Below are positions 43,505-50,506 of a stretch of DNA of 64,000 nt, piece after piece. Where the stretch lies: the NCBI GenBank assembly GCA_041738715.1, contig JBGSPI010000090.1, forward strand, positions 18,547-82,546, read 5' to 3'. Within the stretch, counting starts at the first letter, position 1, and each line of letters starts with the position of its first letter. This DNA is from Chamaesiphon sp041738715 (GTDB taxonomy: Bacteria > Cyanobacteriota > Cyanobacteriia > Cyanobacteriales > Chamaesiphonaceae). The notes beneath the pieces are model-generated. The model saw nothing but the letters and a program-made list of their open reading frames with translations, was not told the origin of the DNA and did no database searches. The position numbers and the translations under genes are program-made.

Positions 43505-44314
43505 ATGAATGCTGCGCGAATTCTCGCCCTTGATTTTGATGGGACGATCTGCGATGGAATGGCGGAGTATTGGCAGACGGCATGGCGGACTTACACGCAA
43601 GTTTGGCAACTCGATCGATTGGAGCCATCAGCCGGTGTGGCAGAGAAGTTTCGGGAATTGCGTCCCCTAATTGAAGTTGGCTGGGAAATGCCTGTATTAA
43701 TTCGGGCGATTAGTTTAGGTATCTCTACGGAACGGATGCAGAGTTCTTGGCAACGGATCCGCGATCGAATTATCGCGGACAGTCGGCTTAGTGGGGTCAA
43801 AGTCAGCCAACAATTGGATCTAGTCCGAGATAACTGGATTCAGCAAGATCCGGCTAGTTGGTTGCGCTTACATCAATTTTATCCCGGCGTGGTAGATATG
43901 TTCAAAACATTTCCCGATCGCAAGATTCAGCCAGTGATCATCACCACCAAAGAGAGCCGATTTGTCAGTCAACTCCTCCAAGAGCAAGGCATCGAGCTAA
44001 GTAGTGAGTTTATTTGGGGTAAAGAACTCAAACGGAGTAAAACAGACAGTCTGAAGCAAATCCTCGATCGGGGTGCAAAAAAATCACCCACAGTCTGGTT
44101 TGTCGAGGATAAGCTCAGTACCCTATCCAAAATTGCTTCTCAGCCAGAGCTAGAAGCCGTTAAACTGTACCTAGCAGACTGGGGCTATAATACACCTGCC
44201 GATCGAGAAGCAGCCCTGCAACAGCCGCGAATTCAATTACTCTCGCTGGCTGATTTGCCAACTCTGGGTGGCGAGGCAAAAAAAACCGCAGCGAGTAAAG
44301 CTGCGGCGATTTAG
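43505..44314 (+). CDS. HAD-superfamily hydrolase
   Basis: From the ATG at 43505 (MNAARILALDFDGTICDGMA) the product has 269 residues. Motif I is DFDGTICDG; motif II Thr is in VIITTKESRF; the Lys of motif III is probably in GKELKRSKTDSL; motif IV is WFVEDKLST. The mostly helical cap lies at about 20-130. The frame is open back to a GTG at 43457, but the HAD motif normally lies near the start, so the ATG is preferred. Likely a small-molecule phosphatase; substrate unknown. It follows tRNA-Gln by 89 bp. Confidence 0.85.
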   Translation: MNAARILALDFDGTICDGMAEYWQTAWRTYTQVWQLDRLEPSAGVAEKFRELRPLIEVGWEMPVLIRAISLGISTERMQSSWQRIRDRIIADSRLSGVKVSQQLDLVRDNWIQQDPASWLRLHQFYPGVVDMFKTFPDRKIQPVIITTKESRFVSQLLQEQGIELSSEFIWGKELKRSKTDSLKQILDRGAKKSPTVWFVEDKLSTLSKIASQPELEAVKLYLADWGYNTPADREAALQQPRIQLLSLADLPTLGGEAKKTAASKAAAI

Positions 44315-44338
44315 CCGCCTAAATATTTAATTATGTAT

Positions 44339-44360
44339 AGGGGAAGGGTATCCTTTCCCT
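44339..44360 (+). terminator. Hairpin after the HAD gene
   Basis: AGGGGAAGG-GTAT-CCTTTCCCT forms a 9-bp stem with one G-T pair, 24 nt behind the stop codon, followed by a short GTTGTTTG stretch. A weak to moderate terminator. Confidence 0.45.
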
Positions 44361-44517
44361 GTTGTTTGAGGGCGTGAGTTTTTCTGATAAATGGGCGTGA
44401 TAAGATTCTGGTATGATCTAATTTTTGTTGGGTAAAAAGCTTTTTTATCCTATTTTCCCCCATACTATTTGTCTAAAGTTGTCTCTCTGTCTGATTTTCA
44501 GGCGATCTGTCAGGAAC

Positions 44518-45210
44518 ATGCGCCCACCTCACATGATTAATCGATCGGAAAATCCAGAATTCGATCGATCTTCATTAAATCAATTTATCCAATGCGTTAG
44601 CCAAGAACTGTTACCCCAGATTCAAATCCGCAGTAGTGCTAACCATAACCCGGTGGTGGTGGAGAAGGTACCAATTCCCTGGCAGATCTTGGGTGCTGGC
44701 AATTATACAGCAGTATTCTCTCATCCCGACTATCCCCAACAAGCGGTCAAAGTTTACGCTCCTGGCTTGGCTGGCTTTGAAGAAGAAACCGAGGTTTATC
44801 GGCGGCTTGGCTCTCACTCCGCTTTCTCGGAATGTCTGTATGCGGGAACAAATTTTTTGGTGCTGAAGCGGTTGTTAGGCAGCACTCTCTACGATTGTGT
44901 GCAACAGGGGTTAAGTATTCCGCCGCAAGTTATTGAAGATATCGATCGAGCCTTGGATTATGCGCGGACTCAAGGACTGAATCCCTACGATGTACATGGG
45001 CGAAATGTGATGATGTATGAAGGCAGAGGATTTGTCGTGGATGTCTCTGATTTTTTACATCAGGGTACTTGCCCCAAATGGCGGCACTTAAAACAAGCTT
45101 ATTATTGGCTATATCGCCCAATTATCCAGCCATTAAAATTGCGTATTCCTTACTCATTGCTAAATATTGTGCGGAAGAGTTACCGATATTACTCTCACTG
45201 GCGATCCTAA
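44518..45210 (+). CDS. Protein-kinase-like (atypical) protein
   Basis: The 230-residue product from the ATG at 44518 (AGGA site 5 nt upstream) has the elements of a reduced kinase fold: a loop ILGAGNYTAVFSHPD, ATP-site Lys in QQAVKVYAPG, a conserved Glu in FEEETEVYRRLG, catalytic-loop-like GLNPYDVHGRNVMM (D-x-H-x-x-N) and metal motif FVVDVSDFLH in place of DFG. A domain of this size resembles RIO/aminoglycoside-kinase-type proteins common in cyanobacteria as hypothetical serine/threonine kinases. The open frame reaches back to 44425 but the added residues are hydrophobic and unlikely. Target unknown. Confidence 0.75.
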   Translation: MRPPHMINRSENPEFDRSSLNQFIQCVSQELLPQIQIRSSANHNPVVVEKVPIPWQILGAGNYTAVFSHPDYPQQAVKVYAPGLAGFEEETEVYRRLGSHSAFSECLYAGTNFLVLKRLLGSTLYDCVQQGLSIPPQVIEDIDRALDYARTQGLNPYDVHGRNVMMYEGRGFVVDVSDFLHQGTCPKWRHLKQAYYWLYRPIIQPLKLRIPYSLLNIVRKSYRYYSHWRS

Positions 45211-45213
45211 AAT

Positions 45214-45235
45214 AACTGGAGTTTAGACTAAAAAA
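45214..45235. repeat. Partial copy of the 37-bp repeat
   Basis: AACTGGAGTTTAGACTAAAA matches the middle of the 37-bp repeat, lying 44 bp in front of the complete copy at 45258 and 4 bp behind the kinase-like gene. The 22-bp core is shared by all three sites in the window. Confidence 0.7.
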
Positions 45236-45257
45236 AGCGCATACCAAAAATGACTGC

Positions 45258-45294
45258 CATTAATTGACTGGAGTTTAGACTAAAAAAGAGAGAA
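45258..45294. repeat. 37-bp dispersed direct repeat, copy 2
   Basis: Identical over 37 bp to 1873-1909, in the same orientation. It lies between the convergent kinase-like gene and the M16 peptidase gene. On the minus strand its T6 run follows the hairpin at 45296-45333. Confidence 0.85.
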
Positions 45295-45333
45295 CGGCAG
45301 AGAGATCAGACATTTTAGATTAATCTCTCCGCC
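45282..45333 (-). terminator. Probable terminator of the M16 peptidase gene
   Basis: On the minus strand GGCGGAGAGAT and ATCTCTCTGCC (one mismatch) make an 11-bp stem, followed after GTTCTCTC by TTTTTT supplied by the 37-bp repeat. It starts 11 nt behind the stop codon. Confidence 0.6.
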
Positions 45334-45343
45334 TTGATTTTCC

Positions 45344-48187
45344 CTACTTCTGCGGTGGTCCAGCGGTGACGACGACAAAGCGATCGGGTTGAATTAATTC
45401 CTGGGCGACTTTGTTCACTTGTTCGATGGTGACAGCTTGAATTTTCTTGGGAAATTCGCTAATTTCGTTGGGATTCAAGCCATAAATCGCATTCCCCAAT
45501 GTCGCCCCGGCGATCTCATCAGGTGAGGCGAGATCGACGGTGTAGCTACTGGAAATACTCCGCTTGGCACTGGCTACTTCAGCTTCGGTTACGCCCTTAG
45601 TCTGCATCTCCTTTAATAGCGCGATCGTACTTTGAATCGCTTTTTGTGTATCTTCAGGGGCAGTTTGCATCGAGATAATAAAGGTGCCCTGCCGTTTACC
45701 AGCGGCAAAGCTGCTATAAATCCCATAGGTTAAACTTTGTCTGTCCCGAATTTCGGTACCCAGGCGGCTAGAGAGTGTATCCCCACCGAGAATTTGATTT
45801 AGGACCACGGCTGAATAGAAGCGCGGATCTTGACGATTGATCGCTTTATTACCCATCAGGGTGACTGATTGAGTTTTACCTGGGAGGGTGGGATTGACTA
45901 AAATCTGTTTGGCTGGTAGTTGAGGTGTTGGGTATTGCGGTTTCGAGGGTTGATTTGGATTTGTCCATTTACCCAAGTTTTGTTCCAATAATTTTTGCAC
46001 ATCAGCAACTTTGAAGTCACCAACGATCGCGAGCATCGTTTGACTTGGCACATAGTACTGACGATAAAAAGTTGGCAAGTCCTTCGCGGCGATACCTTTG
46101 AGGGTTATTTCGGTGGGAAAAATAGTAAAAGGATGATTTTGGGGATAGACTGTCTGTTGAAACTTCCGTCGCGCCAAACTGCTGGGGTTATCTAATTCTT
46201 GCTTCAATCCAGTTAACGAACGTTGACGGCTGAGTTCAAATTCTTTAGTTGGGAAGCTCGCATTTTGCAGAACATCCCCCAATGTTTGCAGCAGAATGGG
46301 TAAATCTTTCGACAGGGCACTACCACCGATGCCTACTCCTTCTCGCCCAGCACCAAAACCCAATCCGGCACCGCGATTTTCCAATGTTTGGGCGATTTGT
46401 AAGGCTGTACGTGTTTTTGTGCCACTCATGATGTTCGCCGCTGTCAGTGTTGCCAATCCAGCTTTTGTGGGACTATCATATTCTGTTCCGGCTTGAATGT
46501 TTCCACTCAATGTCACCGTCGGCGTACTATTGTCCGGGAGTAAAAATACCCGTAGCCCATTGGTGAGTTTCACCTCTTGGGGCAAGGTTTGCGCCTGAGT
46601 GGAAGTATCCGGATCTAGTGGGGGGAGATATTTGGCAACTTCGGCGGGGTCTACAGGGGCACTGGGGCTAAAACTGTGGGCTGTTTGCTTGGGACTACTA
46701 GCTTCTGGGGTAGGTTTACCAGCTATTTTGGTCGGCAGAAAGTAACCAGTGGTTTTGAGATTAGCTTGTAGATATTTTTTCGCTACCCGCTGCACATCGG
46801 CAGGGGTGACACGTTCGATGCCCGCCAGATATTTATCGGTAAATTGATAATCTCCGGTGGTGGTTTGGTCATTACCTAGTTGTCTGGCTTGAGACTCAAT
46901 ATCCCGATTGCCGAGAAGATAACCAGATTTGACTTGCGCTTTGGCGCGGGAGATTTCTTGCTGGGTGACTCCCTTGGTTTGCAGGAGTTTAATCTGTTTG
47001 GCGATCGCCGCTTCTACTTTTGGTAGGGATTTTCCTGGTTCGGTGACGGCGGAAATTTGATACCAACCACCAGCCGCCAGATTGGTGGCACCACCATCGA
47101 TGCCAGTGGCAATACTGGTTTCGACGATCGATTGATACATCCGCGAACTGCGTCCTTCCGTGAGGATATAGTTCATAATATCGATCGCCGGGACATCTGG
47201 ATCGATCGCCGGTGGGGAAGGATAAACCTCGATTAAAATCTGGGTTGTGCCCGGTTCTTTAAGTGTCAACCGCCGAACTGGTTTAGCAGTGGCTGAAGTT
47301 GTGGCTGATTGGGGGACTTTGACATCGCGGCGGGGGACTTTGCCAAATGTATCTTGAACTTTGGTCATCAAAGTGGCGGTATCGAAGTCGCCGACAACGA
47401 CTAATGTGGCATTATTCGGCGCGTAAAAAGCATCATAATAAAACCGCACTTGTTCTGGGGTGAATTTCTCGACATCGGCTTTTGTCCCACCTACCGTTAA
47501 ACCGTAGGGACTAGTGGGCAATGCGGCCCGTTTGACAGCCCGATTGAGTCGATAGCCAGGACTATTTTCATACCCTTGCAATTCAGAAATTACGACTTTT
47601 TTCTCTCCAGTTAGTTTTTCCGTATCGATCGTCGCATTTTGCATTCGATCGGCTTCTAATGTCAATAGGCTAGTCAGTTTATTTTTTTCAACAGTGCCAT
47701 AATAAGCTGTCTGATCGTAACTAGTAAAAGCATTAGAATTACTGCCTAATGCGGCAAATAAGCGGCCAAATTGAACGGGACGATCTTTGGTACCCTTGAA
47801 CAACATGTGCTCTAACTGGTGGGCGATGCCATTTACCCCAGGAGCTTCGTTGCGCGAACCAATGTTGTACCAGACTTGCACTGTCACGACGGGTGCCGCG
47901 TGAACTTCTTTGGTTAATACCGTTAGCCCATTGGCTAAAACTGTTTTCCGCACGTTACTAGTTAACGTCGTTGGCGGAGTGACTGTTAGGGTAGGTGTCT
48001 TACGCGGTTTAGTTATTGGTTGTTTGGCAAGCTCCGATTCTACTGTCGTCGCTGTCGTTGTAACTGCTGCCTGAGTAGACATGATTGTCAGTGGAGATGC
48101 TAGCAAGGCACTCAGACAGATGCTTACCAGTAATAGTCCGAATCGATATCGTCGCCAAGTCACCCACAAGTCTCTAATTTTCAACAT
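45344..48187 (-). CDS. M16 (pitrilysin-type) zinc peptidase, two modules
   Basis: The 947-residue protein has a signal peptide (about 15-42) and two M16 halves. The first (about 75-500) carries the inverted zinc motif HQLEHMLFKG (H-x2-E-H) and the distal Glu in LTLEADRMQNA, so it is catalytically complete. The second (about 535-947) lacks the motif and serves as the non-catalytic partner module, as in fused processing-peptidase-like enzymes. A Thr/Pro-rich linker separates signal and domain. It probably degrades peptides in the periplasm. It is a single-gene unit closed by a hairpin at 45296-45333. Confidence 0.92.
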   Translation of the reverse strand: MLKIRDLWVTWRRYRFGLLLVSICLSALLASPLTIMSTQAAVTTTATTVESELAKQPITKPRKTPTLTVTPPTTLTSNVRKTVLANGLTVLTKEVHAAPVVTVQVWYNIGSRNEAPGVNGIAHQLEHMLFKGTKDRPVQFGRLFAALGSNSNAFTSYDQTAYYGTVEKNKLTSLLTLEADRMQNATIDTEKLTGEKKVVISELQGYENSPGYRLNRAVKRAALPTSPYGLTVGGTKADVEKFTPEQVRFYYDAFYAPNNATLVVVGDFDTATLMTKVQDTFGKVPRRDVKVPQSATTSATAKPVRRLTLKEPGTTQILIEVYPSPPAIDPDVPAIDIMNYILTEGRSSRMYQSIVETSIATGIDGGATNLAAGGWYQISAVTEPGKSLPKVEAAIAKQIKLLQTKGVTQQEISRAKAQVKSGYLLGNRDIESQARQLGNDQTTTGDYQFTDKYLAGIERVTPADVQRVAKKYLQANLKTTGYFLPTKIAGKPTPEASSPKQTAHSFSPSAPVDPAEVAKYLPPLDPDTSTQAQTLPQEVKLTNGLRVFLLPDNSTPTVTLSGNIQAGTEYDSPTKAGLATLTAANIMSGTKTRTALQIAQTLENRGAGLGFGAGREGVGIGGSALSKDLPILLQTLGDVLQNASFPTKEFELSRQRSLTGLKQELDNPSSLARRKFQQTVYPQNHPFTIFPTEITLKGIAAKDLPTFYRQYYVPSQTMLAIVGDFKVADVQKLLEQNLGKWTNPNQPSKPQYPTPQLPAKQILVNPTLPGKTQSVTLMGNKAINRQDPRFYSAVVLNQILGGDTLSSRLGTEIRDRQSLTYGIYSSFAAGKRQGTFIISMQTAPEDTQKAIQSTIALLKEMQTKGVTEAEVASAKRSISSSYTVDLASPDEIAGATLGNAIYGLNPNEISEFPKKIQAVTIEQVNKVAQELIQPDRFVVVTAGPPQK

Positions 48188-48214
48188 ATCTCCACTAATA
48201 TCAATTATTAATTA

Positions 48215-48700
48215 TCAATTAAACTGTGCCAATGCCGATCGAATTTCTTCAATCCGTTGCCGATTTACACCCAAGTCTGATTCACCTAATCGAGAAGCCG
48301 ATCGTGCTTGAATATTTTTACTATTATCATCAATGAAAAATTCAACATCATCGACAAATCCCATCAGCTTACTTGTGAATTCTACATAGAGATAGTTATT
48401 GGTTTCTGCAACAATATTTGTTCGTGGCATGGTTTGAATTAATTGCTTCAAATTAGCCATAACTGTGGCGTTATCACCTGTGAATTGTAAGGGTGCGATC
48501 GCATGTTCTGGATCGCCAATTGACGTTTGACTATTCACACAATTGGGTGTACTGGGACATGTCGCTAATTTACCGTCATGTACCCCAATATTTGTCGGTC
48601 GATTGCCCGCAAAAATATGGCTACTCCACAGTAAAAACGCTAATATTAATGTGATCGCCAGTAATACGTATCTACTGAACTGAGATTTTACTGTGTCCAT
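48215..48700 (-). CDS. DUF1499-family exported protein
   Basis: From the ATG at 48700 the product has 161 residues: a membrane/signal segment (RYVLLAITLILAFLLWSSHI) and the DUF1499 domain with CPSTPNCVNSQ (a Cys pair), FTSKLMGFVDDVEFFID and the characteristic ARSASRLGESDLGVNRQRIE. Function unknown. The family is conserved in cyanobacteria and plastids. The frame is open 12 codons upstream (48736), an alternative start. It is followed by the M16 peptidase gene 27 bp downstream on the same strand. Confidence 0.88.
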   Translation of the reverse strand: MDTVKSQFSRYVLLAITLILAFLLWSSHIFAGNRPTNIGVHDGKLATCPSTPNCVNSQTSIGDPEHAIAPLQFTGDNATVMANLKQLIQTMPRTNIVAETNNYLYVEFTSKLMGFVDDVEFFIDDNSKNIQARSASRLGESDLGVNRQRIEEIRSALAQFN

Positions 48701-48884
48701 TTTACCCTCTTGCTCTACTTCTGCATGGTAGATCAAAAATCTCTCACTGGAGATTGTACCCAGGAAGATTTCGATCTATTTCGATCTTTCGATTTTCTCG
48801 AAATAGATATAAAACAACAAAATAAATTGCTAGTTACAGTCAAAGAGTAACTAGCAACTGTCTCGATACAAGAGCCAATCCAAA

Positions 48885-49961
48885 TTAACTATTTGGGTTT
48901 ACATCTGGTAATAGACATTTATCCGAATCACAACCAGCCGGGCCAGCTTCATCGGCTGCATTGCCCAAATCGTATTGACTCAGCGCAGTGTGGAACTCAG
49001 CAGTCTTGCGCCGAGAGAGAACACCCACCATCATCTCATCGAAAGTAGCCTTATCGATCGGTTCAAATGGCAACCGAGGAAAGGTTTGGTGGTCGTCAAA
49101 GCGGGCTAAAAGTGCCGCAGAGATGTAACCCTCATCATTTTGAATTGCCTCGTAAATCCGCTTACCGAGGGCATCTACCTCCTGCTCGCGCAATTCGATC
49201 GTTGCTGAGGTATTATGCCGAACATAATGCTGCTGGACACCCATATAGAAATCCATCTGGGTGAGTGCGCTAAATTGACTAATATCGATCGCATCTGCAC
49301 CTGGAATATCCGCCCAGGATACAGCTACCGGAATCTCAATCAGCCATTCGGTACAACGCGGATCGTAGGCATCATCCAAGAGATTGCCATTTTCATCTTT
49401 ATCCGATTGGGAGGGAATCACACTATAACCATAATCGATACAAGCCAACGCCACCGGATCGTTTTTGCGGAAGGTAATCCGGCGAATAAACCGTTGCGCC
49501 TTGGGTGGATGCCAACCAGGGGATGCCCCTGTGAGCAGGGATTTCGTCCCGCTCGGCTGGACGGTAGTACAACGATTGGGGCGTTTGATCCCATGTTTAT
49601 TGCAGTAGTCCCAGACTGTTTGCTCGACAACTTTACGCCACGTGTTGAGATACTCGTGCTCTTGCTGTTTATAGGCAATTCCAGCTTCAGTAGCCGGACG
49701 ACCTTCTGCCCACCAAGCCAACCATTCGGCACCAAAAGCATGAACGAAGAAGTCAAATAGTCCGGTAAATGATACCCCGACAATGGGGTCTAATTCTCGA
49801 CTATATTGATAGCGCGGTTCTTGAAATTTATGGTTGAGTAATGTGGCAACTGATAAACCAGCCGCAGTGAAGGCTTCTTCCTGTTCTTTGTAATTATTTG
49901 GATCGAGTTGGTTCAAATGTACCTCACCCAAATTGCAGTGGAAATTAGTACCGATAATCTC
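48885..49961 (-). CDS. nrdJ: Class II ribonucleotide reductase, C-terminal exon
   Basis: The reductase makes deoxyribonucleotides with adenosylcobalamin as radical source. This exon starts with GAG at 49961, the Glu of the N-P-C-G-E active-site motif, and reads EIIGTNFHCNLGEVHLNQLD, through PSGTKSLLTGASPGWHPP (barrel loop) to the redox-active C-x4-C tail GCDSDKCLLP that re-reduces the active site in monomeric RTPR-type enzymes. There is no sensible start codon: the frame immediately upstream is closed (TAG) within the intron. A TTG at 49964 would begin behind the essential Cys and give a dead fragment, so splicing to the middle exon is required. Confidence 0.9.
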   Translation of the reverse strand, partial: EIIGTNFHCNLGEVHLNQLDPNNYKEQEEAFTAAGLSVATLLNHKFQEPRYQYSRELDPIVGVSFTGLFDFFVHAFGAEWLAWWAEGRPATEAGIAYKQQEHEYLNTWRKVVEQTVWDYCNKHGIKRPNRCTTVQPSGTKSLLTGASPGWHPPKAQRFIRRITFRKNDPVALACIDYGYSVIPSQSDKDENGNLLDDAYDPRCTEWLIEIPVAVSWADIPGADAIDISQFSALTQMDFYMGVQQHYVRHNTSATIELREQEVDALGKRIYEAIQNDEGYISAALLARFDDHQTFPRLPFEPIDKATFDEMMVGVLSRRKTAEFHTALSQYDLGNAADEAGPAGCDSDKCLLPDVNPNS

Positions 49962-50245
49962 CAATTTGTTATCCTAAAGGCTTTTTATCCTCTAGTTCTA
50001 CAGATTCTAAATTTTCTGTAGTTCGGCGTACATTTTCACTTAACTTTAATTGTAAGTGCCCCGCACTCTTGGAGGTTTATATTCTGAAATAAACAGTTTC
50101 ACCCTCTACGCTCTACAGTGTTAAAGGCTTTTTAGTTCCTCTAATTACCTCGGTATTGGCAGATTAATTAATAGCTGAAACATTAATAACCATTTCACAG
50201 CTTTTACCGATTTTACGGGGTTTTTAGTGTGAGGCAATTTTATCT
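49962..50245 (-). ncRNA. Group I intron inside nrdJ
   Basis: A 284-nt intron on the minus strand. The upstream exon ends in T (GTGTGGT, 50246) and the intron ends in G (49962), the group I rule. Helices visible by eye: P1, exon GTGTGGT with GCCTCAC at 50235-50229 (terminal T-G pair, one T-T mismatch); P3 CCCCGT 50220-50215 with GCGGGG 50064-50059; P4 TCGGT 50210-50206 with ACCGA 50154-50150; P5 AGCTG 50202 with CAGCT 50177; P6 AGAGG 50142 with CCTTT 50127; P7 GCGTA 50111-50107 with TACGC 50030-50026; a P7.1-like hairpin GTTTAT/ATAAAC 50094-50075; P8 CACTTA 50058 with TAAGTG 50042; P9 CTACAG 50021 with CTGTAG 50003. The P7.1 stem points to an IA-like subgroup. No endonuclease ORF is inside. 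Confidence 0.88.
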
Positions 50246-50350
50246 ACCACACGGATTCAATCCAAACCTAGACATTCGATGCTCTAGTTCGAGTTCAATA
50301 TCTTGGCTCGTAATTTCTTTTGTTTCATTAATTATTATAGTGAACGTCAT
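50240..50350 (-). CDS. nrdJ: Class II ribonucleotide reductase, middle coding piece with the catalytic Cys
   Basis: A 36-codon frame from ATG 50350 contains TSQDIELELEHRMSRFGLNP and then CG, ending at the intron's 5' splice site (last exon base 50246; the stop at 50242-50240 lies inside the intron). LEHRMSRFGLNPCG is the conserved class II reductase stretch whose Cys becomes the substrate-activating thiyl radical. Joined to the exon at 49961 it restores N-P-C-G-E-I-I-G. The piece is too short for usual gene calling. Whether its 5' end is a splice junction or a true start (MTFTIIINETKEIT) is not decided; the first 8-12 codons look unlike the reductase. Confidence 0.82.
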   Translation of the reverse strand: MTFTIIINETKEITSQDIELELEHRMSRFGLNPCGR

Positions 50351-50506
50351 TTTTTTGCCATGTCAAATACCTTATTAGCCGCAACAGACAGCTAATAAGG
50401 TATCCTAGCACAAAAATGTTGTCACACTATGTCGGTGAAAACTACGCTTACACTATGCAAGTACTAAATATGTGATTTTTGCTAAATTGTGTATCGTAGT
50501 TTACTT
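50351..50506 (-). other. Non-coding spacer splitting nrdJ, with perfect hairpin
   Basis: These 156 bp separate the stop of the N-terminal nrdJ part (50507) from the middle piece. They contain a perfect 13-bp inverted repeat, ATACCTTATTAGC 50367-50379 and GCTAATAAGGTAT 50391-50403, a longer-range 8-bp pair (50439-50446 with 50495-50502) and two direct ACACTATG octamers (50424, 50450, plus strand). All frames are closed. A TTGACA/TATAAT pair exists on the minus strand but with a 21-bp spacer. I cannot assign it to a known intron class. Confidence 0.6.

Noticed and set aside
50246..50258. GTGTG at the end of the nrdJ middle piece as a group II intron 5' end
   Set aside because: These bases code P-C-G of the reductase, no domain V hairpin is visible, and the 3' boundary would not restore the protein. 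The group I structure explains the region.
50334..50366. TTGACA/TATAAT promoter before the middle nrdJ piece
   Set aside because: The spacer is 21 bp, outside the normal 16-18; kept only as a weak possibility.
49965..50506. Simple truncation of nrdJ into two unrelated ORFs
   Set aside because: The middle exon with LEHRMSRFGLNPCG and a foldable intron shows the parts belong to one gene.
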